A stretch of DNA of 64,000 bases. Origin: Hyphomicrobiaceae bacterium. GTDB lineage: Bacteria; Pseudomonadota; Alphaproteobacteria; Rhizobiales; Methyloligellaceae. Below are positions 1-9,634 of this stretch, one piece after another. Under the pieces are notes generated by a model. It saw only the letters and a program-made list of their open reading frames with translations. It was not told the DNA's origin and did not search any database. The position numbers and the translations under genes were made by a program. Positions within the stretch are counted from its first letter, which is position 1. Each line of letters begins with the position of its first letter. The stretch lies in contig JALCBY010000001.1 in assembly GCA_028066055.1 (NCBI GenBank), forward strand, positions 89,984-153,983. The letters are read 5' to 3'.

Positions 1-2
1 AC

Positions 3-164
3 TTCATGGCCGAGCGATATGACAACCTCGTCCGGGTGCTCGAAAAGGAGGTCGCGTTCACCCGCACATTCTGGCTCATCGTTCATGAGGACTACGCGCC
101 GATCGAACGCATTCGCGTGTGTTCGTCCTGGATCGTGAAACGCATGCGCGAGATGCTGAAGTAG
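3..164 (+). CDS. LysR-type regulator, C-terminal end only (5' partial)
   Basis: The frame is open from the left edge and stops at a TAG at 162-164, giving about 53 residues. The sequence (FWLIVHEDYAPIERIRV, then a short basic helix ending MREMLK) resembles the last strand and helix of the LysR substrate-binding domain, where a 'LWL..H.DL....RVR' pattern is usual. The DNA-binding half lies outside the window, so its target is unknown. It points toward the thiolase, which is convergent with it and 14 bp away. The family call rests only on this tail and is moderate. Confidence 0.5.
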   Translation, partial: FMAERYDNLVRVLEKEVAFTRTFWLIVHEDYAPIERIRVCSSWIVKRMREMLK

Positions 165-178
165 ACAGGAAACCGGCG

Positions 179-1351
179 TCAGGCGGGTTTCACCCCTTCA
201 AGCACCGACACATAGTTTGCCACGGCGGCACCGCCCATATTGTAAATGCCGGCGCGATCCGCTTTCGGCAGCTGCATGTCTCCCGCTTCACCCGTGAGCT
301 GCATGGCCGAAATCACATGCATGGAAACGCCGGTCGCGCCGATCGGGTGTCCCTTGGCCTTAAGGCCGCCGGACACGTTAACCGGCAGCTTGCCGTCGGC
401 GTCGGTCCAGCCTTCGGAGACGGCGCGCGCACCTTCGCCGGGACCGACCAGACCCATCGCCTCATACTCGATGAGCTCGGCAATGGTGAAACAGTCGTGG
501 GTCTCGACAAAGGAGAGATCATCGAGCGTGATACCGGCCTGCGAAAGCGCGCGCCTCCAGGCCTCACCGCATCCTTCAAACTTTAGAATGTTCCGCTTCG
601 ACATGGGCAGAAAATCCTGGGCGTGGCCGGCGCCACGGAAAGCGACAGCCTTGGGGCGCCCCAGCGCGGTCTGAAAATCCGCCAGAACCAGCGCCGCCGC
701 GCCATCCGAGACCAGCGAACAATCGGTCCGTTTCAGCGGGCCAGCAACGCGCGGGTTCTTCTCGCTCTCGGTCCGGCAGAATTCGTACCCCAAGTCCTTT
801 CGCATTTGTGCATAAGGATTGTTCACACCATTGCGATGATTTTTCGCGGCGATCATGGCCAGCGCATCGGACTGGTCGCCGTAGGCCTGGAAATAGGATT
901 GCGCGATGTTGCCGAACACGCCGGCGAACCCGGCGGGCGTTTCGCCGTCCTCAGGCAGGTAAGAGGCCTTGAGCAGGTTCTCGCCGATCTCCGGCCCGGG
1001 CGTGGTCGTCATCTGCTCCACGCCAACGACAAGCACGATGCGCGCCTGCTTTGCGGCGATGGACTTCAGGCCCTGATGCACGGCAGCGGACCCGGTGGCG
1101 CACGCATTCTCCACCCGCGTGGCCGGCTTGAAGCGCAGATCGTCCGACGCATGCAGGGTCAGTGCGGCTGTAAAATCCTGCCTGGAAAATCCGGCGTTGA
1201 AATGCCCGAGGACGATCTCGTCTATGTCCCGCGCGTCGATGGCCGCGTCCTGAATGGCGTCCCGCGCAACCCGTGTGATCAGGCTCTCGACAGTCTCACC
1301 CTCGGCCTTGCCGAACTTCGTATGCGCCCAGCCAACGATTGCGGCGGTCAT
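179..1351 (-). CDS. Thiolase-family acetyl-CoA acetyltransferase (SCP-x-like)
   Basis: This cytoplasmic thiolase (390 aa) would catalyse thiolytic cleavage or condensation of acyl-CoA. The acylated cysteine is in ENACATGSAA (Cys84) and the C-terminal GHPIGATG motif carries His335. The layout, with an early EIVLGHFN strand and a VETHDCFTIAE motif, is that of the SCP-x/acetyl-CoA acetyltransferase group rather than the FadA group. The start at 1351 is preferred because AAGGAGA lies about 6 bases upstream; a 14-residue upstream extension is open but lacks such a site. It is transcribed away from the acyl-CoA dehydrogenase/ligase pair across about 236 bp, and a shared role in degrading a short or branched acyl-CoA is inferred. 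Confidence 0.85.
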   Translation of the reverse strand: MTAAIVGWAHTKFGKAEGETVESLITRVARDAIQDAAIDARDIDEIVLGHFNAGFSRQDFTAALTLHASDDLRFKPATRVENACATGSAAVHQGLKSIAAKQARIVLVVGVEQMTTTPGPEIGENLLKASYLPEDGETPAGFAGVFGNIAQSYFQAYGDQSDALAMIAAKNHRNGVNNPYAQMRKDLGYEFCRTESEKNPRVAGPLKRTDCSLVSDGAAALVLADFQTALGRPKAVAFRGAGHAQDFLPMSKRNILKFEGCGEAWRRALSQAGITLDDLSFVETHDCFTIAELIEYEAMGLVGPGEGARAVSEGWTDADGKLPVNVSGGLKAKGHPIGATGVSMHVISAMQLTGEAGDMQLPKADRAGIYNMGGAAVANYVSVLEGVKPA

Positions 1352-1587
1352 CTCCGTTCTCCTTGATTGCGGCCATTCGTAAGGACGTCTCATAGAGCCA
1401 AGGCCGGTGCGGAATCAACTACGAAGGCGGATCGAACTCAACGTGAAGGCCGCACCCGGCGCTCTCAACATATTGAAAACTCACAGGTGTTCCTGCTTGA
1501 TCTGCCGGACCGCAAGGGTCCAGTATTTACCAATGCGAGACCTACGGCACAGAAGTCCGCCAATCCGGCATCGGGCTGACACGCGCC

Positions 1588-2772
1588 ATGAGGCATCACA
1601 TGGTTAGCCCGCCGAGGAGCGGCGACAAGGTTGCAGCCGGCGGTGGCGTCCTGGTGACCGCACGAAAATTTGCCGAAACCTACATCGCGCCGAAAGCATC
1701 TGCGTGGGAGCGAGAGGGGGCCGTCCCGCGCCGGGCGTTCGAGGATGCGGCAACCGCCGGCCTTCGCGGCATTCTCGTTCCGAACGATTTCGGCGGTTGC
1801 GGGCTCGGGTTCACCGAAGCGCTTGAGGTACTGGAGGCGCTGGCCGGTGCCAACGCCGCCTTCGCCTTCGCGCTTTGGGTCCACAACAACGCCACCAACA
1901 CTGTTGCGCGGTCAGGAACAGACTTCCATCGCAATGCTTATCTTGAAGATATGTTGAAGGGCTCGCACATCGGCGCGTTCTGCCTGACCGAGCCGGACGC
2001 AGGCAGTGACGCGGCCGCCATCACCACCCACGCCGAACGTCATGACGACGGCTGGACACTCAATGGAACAAAGTCGTGGGTCACCAACGGGGCGCAGGCG
2101 GATATCCTGCTCGTCTTCGCACAGACAAACCCGGGCGCAGGTGTTCTGGGCATCGCCGCATTTCTGGTTCCCGCTGATCGTCCCGGAGCCAACCGCACGC
2201 CGGCCTACGATCTGCCGGGCGCTGCCGCATTCGGCCTGAGCGATATCATCTTCGAGGACTGCAAACTCTCCGAAGACGATCTGCTGCTGCAACCCGGAGA
2301 GGGGTTCCGAGCGGCCATGGCCGGCATCAATCAGGCGAGGACTTTCGTCGGGGCCCTGTGTTGCGGCATGCTCGGATCGAGCCTGGAAACCGCGCTCAAA
2401 TATGCGGCGTCCCGGAGTGCTTTCGGAAAATCGACGCTCGAATTTCAGGGCGTGCAGTGGCCGCTCGCCGATGTCGCCACGGACCTGGAAGCGGCAAGGC
2501 TTCTGACGCGCCATGCCGCGGAAGCGCTAGATCGCGGCGAGACGGCGATCACGCCGGCCGCACATGCCAAGAAGTTCGCCAGCCGCGCCGCCTTTGACGG
2601 CGTTTCAAACTGCATGCAGGCGATGGGCGCTGCGGGCTTGCGGGATACATACCCCCTTTCCCGCCATCTGGTGACGGCCAAGATGACGCATTTCCTTGAT
2701 GGTACAACCGAAATCCAGAATGTGGTCATTGCCCGCGCGCTCATGGCGCAACACGGCATCAAGATTGAATGA
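1588..2772 (+). CDS. Acyl-CoA dehydrogenase family protein
   Basis: This 394-aa flavoprotein has the usual order: helical N-terminus, beta-barrel with CLTEPDAGSDAA and WVTNGAQAD (flavin and substrate contacts), and a C-terminal helical bundle with SRSAFGKS. The family oxidises acyl-CoA to enoyl-CoA and passes electrons to ETF. The catalytic Glu positions look altered: the loop that is YEGT in medium- and short-chain enzymes is LDGTTEIQ here, and the IVD-type helix-G Glu position reads INQART. An Asp may serve as base, or the reaction may differ. Two starts (1588 and 1600) are possible and neither has a clear ribosome site. The stop overlaps the next start in ATGA, so the pair is probably translationally coupled. 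Confidence 0.8.
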   Translation: MRHHMVSPPRSGDKVAAGGGVLVTARKFAETYIAPKASAWEREGAVPRRAFEDAATAGLRGILVPNDFGGCGLGFTEALEVLEALAGANAAFAFALWVHNNATNTVARSGTDFHRNAYLEDMLKGSHIGAFCLTEPDAGSDAAAITTHAERHDDGWTLNGTKSWVTNGAQADILLVFAQTNPGAGVLGIAAFLVPADRPGANRTPAYDLPGAAAFGLSDIIFEDCKLSEDDLLLQPGEGFRAAMAGINQARTFVGALCCGMLGSSLETALKYAASRSAFGKSTLEFQGVQWPLADVATDLEAARLLTRHAAEALDRGETAITPAAHAKKFASRAAFDGVSNCMQAMGAAGLRDTYPLSRHLVTAKMTHFLDGTTEIQNVVIARALMAQHGIKIE

Positions 2773-4217
2773 CTGAGCGGCTCGATCTGCGGCTCGACGA
2801 GACCTGCAAGCGCCACGCCATGGCGTCCGCGATCATCGACGCGCGCACGACGCTCAGCTACAAGGACTTGGCAGAACGCGCCGCGGACCTCGCGTCCCAG
2901 CTGCAACAAACGGGCCTTGAACGCGACGATCCTGTCATCGTCGCCATGTCCAACCACGCCGCGGATTTTTCAGCACTTTTTGCAATCTGGAAGGCCGGAG
3001 GCGTTGCCGTGCCGCTGCACCGGCGCAGTTCGACGTCGACCGTCTCGGATATTCTGTCTCGCACGGGTTCGCGCCTTGTCGTTAACGCCCATCCGGCGGA
3101 TGGGCTCGCCGGTTTTGATGCGGCTTCCGAGCCGATACTGCGATTAGCTGACGCGCCGCCCCGCCGCCGCGCGCTTCTTAAAGATGCTGCCTGGATCATG
3201 TTCACGTCAGGCTCGACCGGAAATCCGAAGGGCGTGGTGCACGCCCATGACACCTATCTCGGCAAGCTCGACGCCATACAGGATGTAATAGCGCTGCCGC
3301 CGCAACGCGCGCTTCTGCCCCTGCAACTGACGTTCGCCTATGCCCAGTGGGTCGCCTTGACGGCCTTCCTGCAGGGCGGAGAAGTCATAATCGCCAATCC
3401 GTTTTCGCCAGAGGATTTCGCCAGACAGCTTGAAACGGACATTGACGCGACGGCGGTCGTTCCGACCATGCTGCGCAAACTCCGGCCATTGATCGAAAGC
3501 GAAGAGTGCAAACCGTTTTCCGGCACATTGATGTCGGGAGGCGAGCCGCTGCCGGCCGAACTTGGAGCGTTCATCCGGAACCACTGGCCCGAAACGGACA
3601 TCTGGGACGTTTACGGCCTCACTGAAACGGCCACCTCGGATTTTTATGTCCGGCCCGACGCGTATGACAGCGCGGAGGGAACCATCGGCCGGCCCGCGCC
3701 TGAAATCGACTTCCGCCTCTCGCCCACCGACAACGAGCTGCAGATCAAGACACCGTTTCTCATGCGCGGTTACCTGGATGCACCTGAGATGACAGCGGCA
3801 ACCCTCTCCGACGGGTATTTCCGAACCGGTGATCAGGCGCGCCTCAGAGAGGATGGCAATGTCGAGATCACCGGCCGATTGAGCGACATGATCAACCGGG
3901 CTGGAACCAAGATCGCACCACTGGAGGTCGAACGCGTCTTCTCACGCCATCCCGATGTCGGCGACGTGCTGGCGACAGGACTGCCGGACGCCGAGTTGGG
4001 TGAGGCCCTGCACATCGCGGTCATCGCGCGCGATGCCGCAACGCTCGATCCACAGGCATTGCGGACTTGGGCATCGGACCAGATGGACCGCCACAAGCTG
4101 CCCGACGTCATTCATATGATGCAATCCCTGCCGACCGGCGCCACCGGCAAGGCCGACCGCAAGGCGCTGCGGGACCGGCTTGCGCGGCAAACACCGGACG
4201 AAGTGAATGACTGCTAG
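2769..4217 (+). CDS. AMP-forming acyl-CoA synthetase / ligase
   Basis: This is an ANL-superfamily adenylating enzyme of 482 aa that would activate a carboxylic acid to its CoA thioester via an acyl-AMP. Visible motifs are the P-loop FTSGSTGNPKGVVHAH (about 145-160), VYGLTETAT (A5), YFRTGDQARLREDG (A7/A8) and a C-terminal TGATGKADRKAL with the catalytic Lys. It is on the short side for the family. It starts inside the stop of the acyl-CoA dehydrogenase, so the ligase probably makes that enzyme's substrate. The acid is not identifiable from sequence alone. Its last codons converge on the next synthetase, and the two stops share one CTAG. Confidence 0.82.
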   Translation: MTERLDLRLDETCKRHAMASAIIDARTTLSYKDLAERAADLASQLQQTGLERDDPVIVAMSNHAADFSALFAIWKAGGVAVPLHRRSSTSTVSDILSRTGSRLVVNAHPADGLAGFDAASEPILRLADAPPRRRALLKDAAWIMFTSGSTGNPKGVVHAHDTYLGKLDAIQDVIALPPQRALLPLQLTFAYAQWVALTAFLQGGEVIIANPFSPEDFARQLETDIDATAVVPTMLRKLRPLIESEECKPFSGTLMSGGEPLPAELGAFIRNHWPETDIWDVYGLTETATSDFYVRPDAYDSAEGTIGRPAPEIDFRLSPTDNELQIKTPFLMRGYLDAPEMTAATLSDGYFRTGDQARLREDGNVEITGRLSDMINRAGTKIAPLEVERVFSRHPDVGDVLATGLPDAELGEALHIAVIARDAATLDPQALRTWASDQMDRHKLPDVIHMMQSLPTGATGKADRKALRDRLARQTPDEVNDC

Positions 4218-5830
4218 CCCCGCGTGCGCAGTTCCCTGCGGATGAGCTTTCCGGTTGCCGTCAACGGCAACGCGTCGACGAACTCGATTTCGCGCGGATA
4301 TTCGTGGGCGGCGAGCCGCTCGCGCACCCAATTCTGTATCTCGCGCTCCAGATCAGGAGACGGGTTCGCGCCTTCCGCCAGCAGAATGAAGGCCTTGACG
4401 ATTTCAGTGCGTTCGGGATCCGGTTTGCCGACCACGCCCGCCATTCGGATGGCCGGGTGACCGATCAGACAGTCTTCGATTTCCCCTGGACCGATACGAT
4501 ACCCCGAGGACGTGATGACATCATCGTCGCGCCCTACGAAACGAATCCAACCATCTTCGGCAAGCACCCCAGCATCGCCGGTGAGCAACCACTCGCCGGC
4601 GAACTTGTTCCGCGTCGCTTCGGGATTGTCCCAATATTCGAGAAACATGACCGGGTCGGACTGTCTGACGGCGATATGGCCCTGTTCCCCAGAGCCAAGC
4701 GGAACACCCTCATCCGAAACGACCGCAATATCGTGCCCCGGAACCGCACGCCCCATGATGCCGGGCCGCGGCGGCATGAGCACACCACAGGACGAGACGA
4801 TCATGTTGCATTCGGTCTGTCCGTAGAACTCGTTGATCGTGACACCAAGCACCTCCCGCCCCCATGCGAGCAGTTCCGATCCGAGGGTTTCTCCGCCACT
4901 GGCGACTGTCCGCATATCGAGCGTCCAGCGTTTGTCCGCATCGCGCACCGCACGCATCATCTTAAGCGCCGTAGGCGGGAGAAACGCATTGCGCACGCGA
5001 AAGTCCTGAATGAGCTCAAACGCTGCCTCGCCGGTGAACTTTTCGAACCGCCGCGCAAGGACGGGCACACCGTGATGAAGCGCGGGCAGAAGAACGTCGA
5101 GCAGTCCCCCGATCCACGCCCAGTCCGCCGGCGTCCAAATCCTGTCATGCGCTTGAGGAAACAGATCGTGGCTCATTTCCACACCCGGCAGGTGTCCGAG
5201 CAGTACGCGATGGGCGTGCAGCGCACCTTTGGGGGGGCCAGTTGTCCCGGAGGTGTAGATCAGGAGTGCGGGATCATCCGCACGGGTTCTGACTGGCTCA
5301 AACATCTCCGAATGTCTGGACATTTCCGCATACAGGTCGCACGTGTCTTGAAATGCTCCATCGACCGTGAAGACCGTCTCAAGGTCGGGAAGCTGCGACC
5401 GGATGGACTCGAGTTTGCGGGCCCCCTCGGCATCCGTGATAACCATTCGCGCACCCGAATTTTTCAGCCGGTATTCCAGCGCTTCGGGACCGAACAGGAG
5501 AAACAGCGGCACGGCGATTGCCGCGGCCTTGTAAATGGCGATATGAGCAAAGGCCGTTTCCGGCAATTGCGGCAAAAGAATTCCCACCCGGTCGCCACGT
5601 TCGAGGCCGCTATCGACGAGAAGATTGGCAAGCCGGTTCGATTGCGCACGCAGCATCCCGAACGACATGTCCGAAACCCTGCCCTCCTCTTCGACAAAGG
5701 TCAGCGCAATCCGGCCCGGTTCCGTCTCGGCCCAACGGTCGCATGCATCCACGCCCATATTGTAGAATTCCGGGATTTCCCACCGGAACTTCGCGACAAG
5801 TTCTTCGTAGGTCTTTGCGTCTGGCAGCAT
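4214..5830 (-). CDS. Acyl-CoA synthetase (acetyl/medium-chain type, AMP-forming)
   Basis: This second ANL enzyme (538 aa) has the P-loop YTSGTTGPPKGALHAH (about 192-207), the WTPADWAWIGGL stretch typical of acetyl/medium-chain acyl-CoA synthetases, EFYGQTECN (A5), LLTGDAGVLAEDGW, then GYRIGPGEIE and a C-terminal LTATGKLIRREL with the acylating Lys. It would convert a short or medium carboxylate to acyl-CoA in the cytoplasm. It is divergent from isovaleryl-CoA dehydrogenase (60-bp gap), so a branched-chain acid is a reasonable guess. Its stop TAG and the TAG of the opposing ligase are the two strands of the same CTAG palindrome at 4214-4217. Confidence 0.85.
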   Translation of the reverse strand: MLPDAKTYEELVAKFRWEIPEFYNMGVDACDRWAETEPGRIALTFVEEEGRVSDMSFGMLRAQSNRLANLLVDSGLERGDRVGILLPQLPETAFAHIAIYKAAAIAVPLFLLFGPEALEYRLKNSGARMVITDAEGARKLESIRSQLPDLETVFTVDGAFQDTCDLYAEMSRHSEMFEPVRTRADDPALLIYTSGTTGPPKGALHAHRVLLGHLPGVEMSHDLFPQAHDRIWTPADWAWIGGLLDVLLPALHHGVPVLARRFEKFTGEAAFELIQDFRVRNAFLPPTALKMMRAVRDADKRWTLDMRTVASGGETLGSELLAWGREVLGVTINEFYGQTECNMIVSSCGVLMPPRPGIMGRAVPGHDIAVVSDEGVPLGSGEQGHIAVRQSDPVMFLEYWDNPEATRNKFAGEWLLTGDAGVLAEDGWIRFVGRDDDVITSSGYRIGPGEIEDCLIGHPAIRMAGVVGKPDPERTEIVKAFILLAEGANPSPDLEREIQNWVRERLAAHEYPREIEFVDALPLTATGKLIRRELRTRG

Positions 5831-5890
5831 GTTTGTTTATCCCAAGGGCTCGACTAGGATGCCGCCATCATCCGGAAGGGGAAACGGCGC

Positions 5891-7054
5891 ATGTTCGACA
5901 AGGTAATGGATTTCGCCCTCGGAGAGGAAATTGATGCGGTTCGCGAGACGACCCGGCGCTGGGCCATGGAACGCCTTGCCCCGCGCGCCGCTGAGATCGA
6001 CGCATCCAATACGTTCACGCAGGACTTGTGGCCCGAACTCGGCGAACTGGGATTGCTTGGAGTGACTGCCGATCCCGAATATGGCGGTTCGGGCATGGGG
6101 TATCTCGCCCATGTCGTCGCCATGGAGGAAATCAGCCGGGCATCGGCCGCCATCGGTCTTTCCTATGGCGCGCACTCGAACCTGTGCGTCAACCAGATCG
6201 ATCGGCACGGCACGGAAGAGCAGAAAAAGCGATTCCTGCCCAATCTGTGTTCCGGTGAGCATGTGGGCGCTCTCGCCATGTCAGAGCCTGGCTCAGGCTC
6301 CGATGTCGTTTCCATGAAGACCAGGGCCGAACGGCGCAACGACTGCTACCTGCTGAACGGTTCGAAAATGTGGATCACCAACGGTCCGGATGCAGAGACT
6401 CTCGTCGTCTATGCGAAGACCGATCCCGACGCCGGGTCCCGCGGCATCACTGCGTTTCTTATCGAGCGGGGCATGAAGGGATTTTCGACCGCTCAGAAGC
6501 TCGACAAGCTCGGCATGCGCGGTTCCAACACGTGCGAGCTCGTGTTTGAAGACTGCGAAGTGCCTTACGACAATGTGCTCGGTGAAGAAGGTGCAGGCGT
6601 GGAAGTGCTCATGTCCGGCCTCGATTATGAGCGCGTCGTGCTTGCCGCAGGCCCCCTCGGCATCATGGCCGCGTGTCTGGACACGGTCGTGCCCTATGTG
6701 CACGAGCGGGAGCAATTCGGCAAACCCATCGGCACGTTTCAACTCATGCAGGGCAAGATCGCCGACATGTATGTGACGCTGAACTCCTGCCGCGCATACG
6801 TTTATGCCGTCGCGGCGGCATGCGATCGGGGAGAGACCACGCGCAAGGACGCGGCAGGCTGCATTCTGCTCTCGGCGGAGAAAGCCACGCAGATGTCGCT
6901 GGAAGCCATCCAGTGTCTCGGCGGGAACGGCTACATCAACGAGTATCCGACCGGGCGGCTGTTGCGCGACGCCAAGCTCTATGAGATCGGTGCAGGCACG
7001 TCGGAGATACGCCGTATGCTGATCGGGCGGGAGTTGTTCGAGGAGACCGTTTGA
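5891..7054 (+). CDS. liuA: Isovaleryl-CoA dehydrogenase
   Basis: This 387-aa acyl-CoA dehydrogenase oxidises isovaleryl-CoA to 3-methylcrotonyl-CoA in leucine catabolism, with ETF as acceptor. The IVD subgroup signature is present: the catalytic Glu sits in helix G ([15 protein letters not shown]) while the other position is the non-acidic [19 protein letters not shown] and [10 protein letters not shown] also fit. GGAAGGGG lies well placed before the ATG. The next gene, the methylcrotonyl-CoA carboxylase carboxyltransferase, starts 1 bp after the stop and catalyses the next pathway step, which strengthens the call. Confidence 0.93.
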   Translation: MFDKVMDFALGEEIDAVRETTRRWAMERLAPRAAEIDASNTFTQDLWPELGELGLLGVTADPEYGGSGMGYLAHVVAMEEISRASAAIGLSYGAHSNLCVNQIDRHGTEEQKKRFLPNLCSGEHVGALAMSEPGSGSDVVSMKTRAERRNDCYLLNGSKMWITNGPDAETLVVYAKTDPDAGSRGITAFLIERGMKGFSTAQKLDKLGMRGSNTCELVFEDCEVPYDNVLGEEGAGVEVLMSGLDYERVVLAAGPLGIMAACLDTVVPYVHEREQFGKPIGTFQLMQGKIADMYVTLNSCRAYVYAVAAACDRGETTRKDAAGCILLSAEKATQMSLEAIQCLGGNGYINEYPTGRLLRDAKLYEIGAGTSEIRRMLIGRELFEETV

Positions 7055-7055
7055 G

Positions 7056-8663
7056 ATGGCCGTCCTGAAATCTTCGGTTTCGACCGCTTCCGATACCTTC
7101 AAGAAAAACATGGCCACGCATCAGGCCGCGCTGGAAGACGTCGGCCGGGCGCGTGACGTCGCACTCAATGGCGGTGGCGACAAGGCGCGCGCAAGACACA
7201 CCTCGCGCGGCAAACTGCTTCCCCGGGACCGCATCGCCAAACTGCTCGATCCGGGTGCGCCGTTTCTCGAAGTCGGTTTGTTTGCGGCGCACGGCATGTA
7301 TGACGGCGCTTCTCCCTCCGCCGGTTTGATCACCGGCATCGGCCGGGTCGCCGGCTGCGACGTCATGATCGTCTGCAACGACGCGACCGTCAAAGGCGGC
7401 ACCTACTATCCCATCACCGTCAAGAAGCATCTGCGGGCGCAGGAGATTGCCGAACAGAACGATCTGCCCTGCGTCTATCTTGTTGACTCCGGAGGCGCCA
7501 ATCTGCCGAACCAAGATGAAGTATTTCCCGACCGGGATCATTTTGGCCGCATCTTCTACAACCAGGCCAACATGTCGGCCAAAGGCATTGCCCAGATTTC
7601 AGCCGTATTGGGATCGTGTACCGCGGGCGGCGCCTATGTGCCGGCCATGTCGGATGAGACCATCATCGTCAAGGACCAGGGGACGATCTTCCTCGCCGGC
7701 CCGCCATTGGTCAAAGCAGCCACCGGCGAGGTCGTCGCGGCGGAGGATCTGGGTGGCAGCGACGTCCACACGCGCCTTTCAGGTGTGGCGGACTACCGCG
7801 CCGACGACGATGCCCATGCGCTCGAACTCACGCGCCAGGCCATCGCTAATCTGAACAGGGAACCAAGCACGCGCGCCGACGCGTCCGCAGTCGAAGATCC
7901 GCTTTACGATCCGGACGAGATACCCGGCATCGTGCCTGCAGACCGGAAGATGCCCTATGACGTGCGCGAACTCATCGCGCGCATCGTCGACGGCTCACGG
8001 TTTGACGAATTCAAGGCGCGTTATGGTACGACGCTTGTCACGGGTTTTGCGCACATCAAGGGGATGCTCGTCGGCATCATCGCCAACAACGGCATCCTCT
8101 TTTCCGAAAGCGCACTCAAGGGCACCCACTTCGTTCAACTGTGTTCGCAACGGCGCATCCCGCTGGTGTTCCTTCAGAATGTCGCGGGCTTCATGGTCGG
8201 CCAAAGGTTCGAAGCCGGCGGCATCGCAAAGGACGGTGCAAAGCTTGTGAGCGCCGTCGCCACGACACAGGTTCCCAAGCTCACCGTAATTGTCGGTGGA
8301 TCCTTCGGTGCCGGAAACTACGGCATGTGCGGGCGCGCCTACTCGCCCCGCTTCCTCTGGACCTGGCCCAATTCCCGCATTTCCGTCATGGGCGGCGCGC
8401 AGGCGGCCGGCGTGCTCGCCACGATCAAGCGCGACGGCATCGAACGCGAGGGCGGAAGCTGGCCGGAGCAAGAGGAAGCTGCGTTCAAGCAGCCCATCAT
8501 CAACCAGTTCGAAACACAAGGGCATCCGCTCTACGCCTCCGCGCGCCTGTGGGACGACGGGATTATCGACCCGCGCAAGACGCGGGATATCCTTGCCGAA
8601 AGCCTCGCCGTGACGCGCAACGCCCCCATCCCGGACACACAGTTCGGCCTGTTCCGGATGTAG
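7056..8663 (+). CDS. liuB: Methylcrotonyl-CoA carboxylase, carboxyltransferase (beta) subunit
   Basis: This 535-aa protein has two crotonase-fold carboxyltransferase domains. The N-terminal half has [14 protein letters not shown] and the C-terminal half has [15 protein letters not shown] and [11 protein letters not shown]. The family transfers carboxyl from biotin to 3-methylcrotonyl-CoA, giving 3-methylglutaconyl-CoA. It follows liuA immediately. The biotin-carboxylase/BCCP subunit (liuD), the hydratase (liuC) and the lyase (liuE) are not next to it, since the next gene is an unrelated GntR operon, so they must lie elsewhere or be missing. Other propionyl- or geranyl-CoA carboxylase subunits are homologous, but the liuA linkage favours methylcrotonyl-CoA. 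Confidence 0.9.
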   Translation: MAVLKSSVSTASDTFKKNMATHQAALEDVGRARDVALNGGGDKARARHTSRGKLLPRDRIAKLLDPGAPFLEVGLFAAHGMYDGASPSAGLITGIGRVAGCDVMIVCNDATVKGGTYYPITVKKHLRAQEIAEQNDLPCVYLVDSGGANLPNQDEVFPDRDHFGRIFYNQANMSAKGIAQISAVLGSCTAGGAYVPAMSDETIIVKDQGTIFLAGPPLVKAATGEVVAAEDLGGSDVHTRLSGVADYRADDDAHALELTRQAIANLNREPSTRADASAVEDPLYDPDEIPGIVPADRKMPYDVRELIARIVDGSRFDEFKARYGTTLVTGFAHIKGMLVGIIANNGILFSESALKGTHFVQLCSQRRIPLVFLQNVAGFMVGQRFEAGGIAKDGAKLVSAVATTQVPKLTVIVGGSFGAGNYGMCGRAYSPRFLWTWPNSRISVMGGAQAAGVLATIKRDGIEREGGSWPEQEEAAFKQPIINQFETQGHPLYASARLWDDGIIDPRKTRDILAESLAVTRNAPIPDTQFGLFRM

Positions 8664-8753
8664 GGGTCGCGATCCACTTGCCACGGTCGGCACAATCGAA
8701 ACCGATCACAAATTGCCGCTTTGAGACGGATTCCATTGACCGCTAAAAGCTAT

Positions 8754-8769
8754 AAAGCTATATAGCTTT
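8754..8769. promoter_or_regulatory. Perfect palindrome, probable GntR operator
   Basis: AAAGCTATATAGCTTT is a perfect 16-bp palindrome about 46 bp before the GntR gene start. A further AAAGCTATA half copy begins at 8746, just upstream, so two dimers could bind side by side. AT-rich palindromes of this size directly upstream of an autoregulated GntR/HutC gene are typical operators. The assignment to this GntR protein is inference from position. Confidence 0.55.
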
Positions 8770-8815
8770 CAAGACCAACGCGCTGATCGCAAGATCGCAG
8801 GGAGGGCGCGGGAGC

Positions 8816-9634
8816 GTGAGTGAAAGCCTGCAAGTGGCGTCTATTGCTCGGCGATTTTCGCAGTCGTCGTCGGATCGTGTCGCGCGCGGCCCCAAATATC
8901 TCCACCTTTCCGAAGTCGTTCTCGACGCCATCGAGTCCGGCGAATTCAAGCCAGGCTCGCAGATTCCGGGTGAGAGAAACCTGAGCGCGGTTCTGCCCCT
9001 CAGCCTCGGTACAATCCAAAAAGCCATGAACGACCTGGTAGACCAGGGCGTACTGGTGCGCCGCGCCGGCAAAGGCACCTTCGTTTCAGGAACCCGCGAC
9101 CTGATATACGACCGGAAGATCGAAAAACGCGACCTGATACACTTCCGGTTTCGCGAGGAGCCGGGAGGCCCTCTTCTCCCCGTATACCTCAACGTTGAGT
9201 CGATCGAGGAAGTCAATCGCGCACGCAATGGGGCGCGGCGTCCGTGGGAGCTGTTCCACGAGGGGACCGGATCATTCGTTCGCATCGACCGCATTTTGAC
9301 CGTTGCGAATCTGTTCAAGGGATTTTGCAGATTCTATCTGCCGATGGAGCACTATGGCTCGTTGCTCGGCCGATCCCACGAAGAGTTGAGTGGCGTGACA
9401 CTGCGCGAGTTTCTGAACAAGACCTACAACATGCCGACCCTGCGTTTTGAACACCAGATCCTGACCGACAGGTTTCCAGGCCTGGCCTGCCGCAAGCTCG
9501 GTCTGGACAAAGATGCATACGGCACCACATGGCAAATCTTCGGCCGAACCTACCGTAACGCGCCGGCTTCCTATCAAGTCGTCTATCTGCCACCCGGGCA
9601 CCGCCCGATTGAACTGCTGGAGAGAATCGAATGA
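8816..9634 (+). CDS. GntR-family transcriptional regulator with UTRA-like effector domain
   Basis: This is a 272-aa regulator. Residues of about 25-100 form the GntR winged helix (LHLSEVVLDAIESGEFKPG, then IQKAMNDLVDQGVLVRRAGKGTFVSG). The remainder resembles the HutC-type UTRA domain that binds a small effector. The GTG start at 8816 follows a GGGAGGG tract. It overlaps the ComA-like gene in ATGA (9631-9634) and heads the operon that runs to the sulfatase, so it is very likely the local repressor, acting on the 8754 palindrome. The effector is probably the substrate or an intermediate of this pathway. Confidence 0.85.
   Translation: MSESLQVASIARRFSQSSSDRVARGPKYLHLSEVVLDAIESGEFKPGSQIPGERNLSAVLPLSLGTIQKAMNDLVDQGVLVRRAGKGTFVSGTRDLIYDRKIEKRDLIHFRFREEPGGPLLPVYLNVESIEEVNRARNGARRPWELFHEGTGSFVRIDRILTVANLFKGFCRFYLPMEHYGSLLGRSHEELSGVTLREFLNKTYNMPTLRFEHQILTDRFPGLACRKLGLDKDAYGTTWQIFGRTYRNAPASYQVVYLPPGHRPIELLERIE

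Noticed and set aside
4304..5857. 517-aa open frame antisense to the second acyl-CoA synthetase
   Set aside because: No recognisable motif and complete overlap with a gene showing all ANL signatures.
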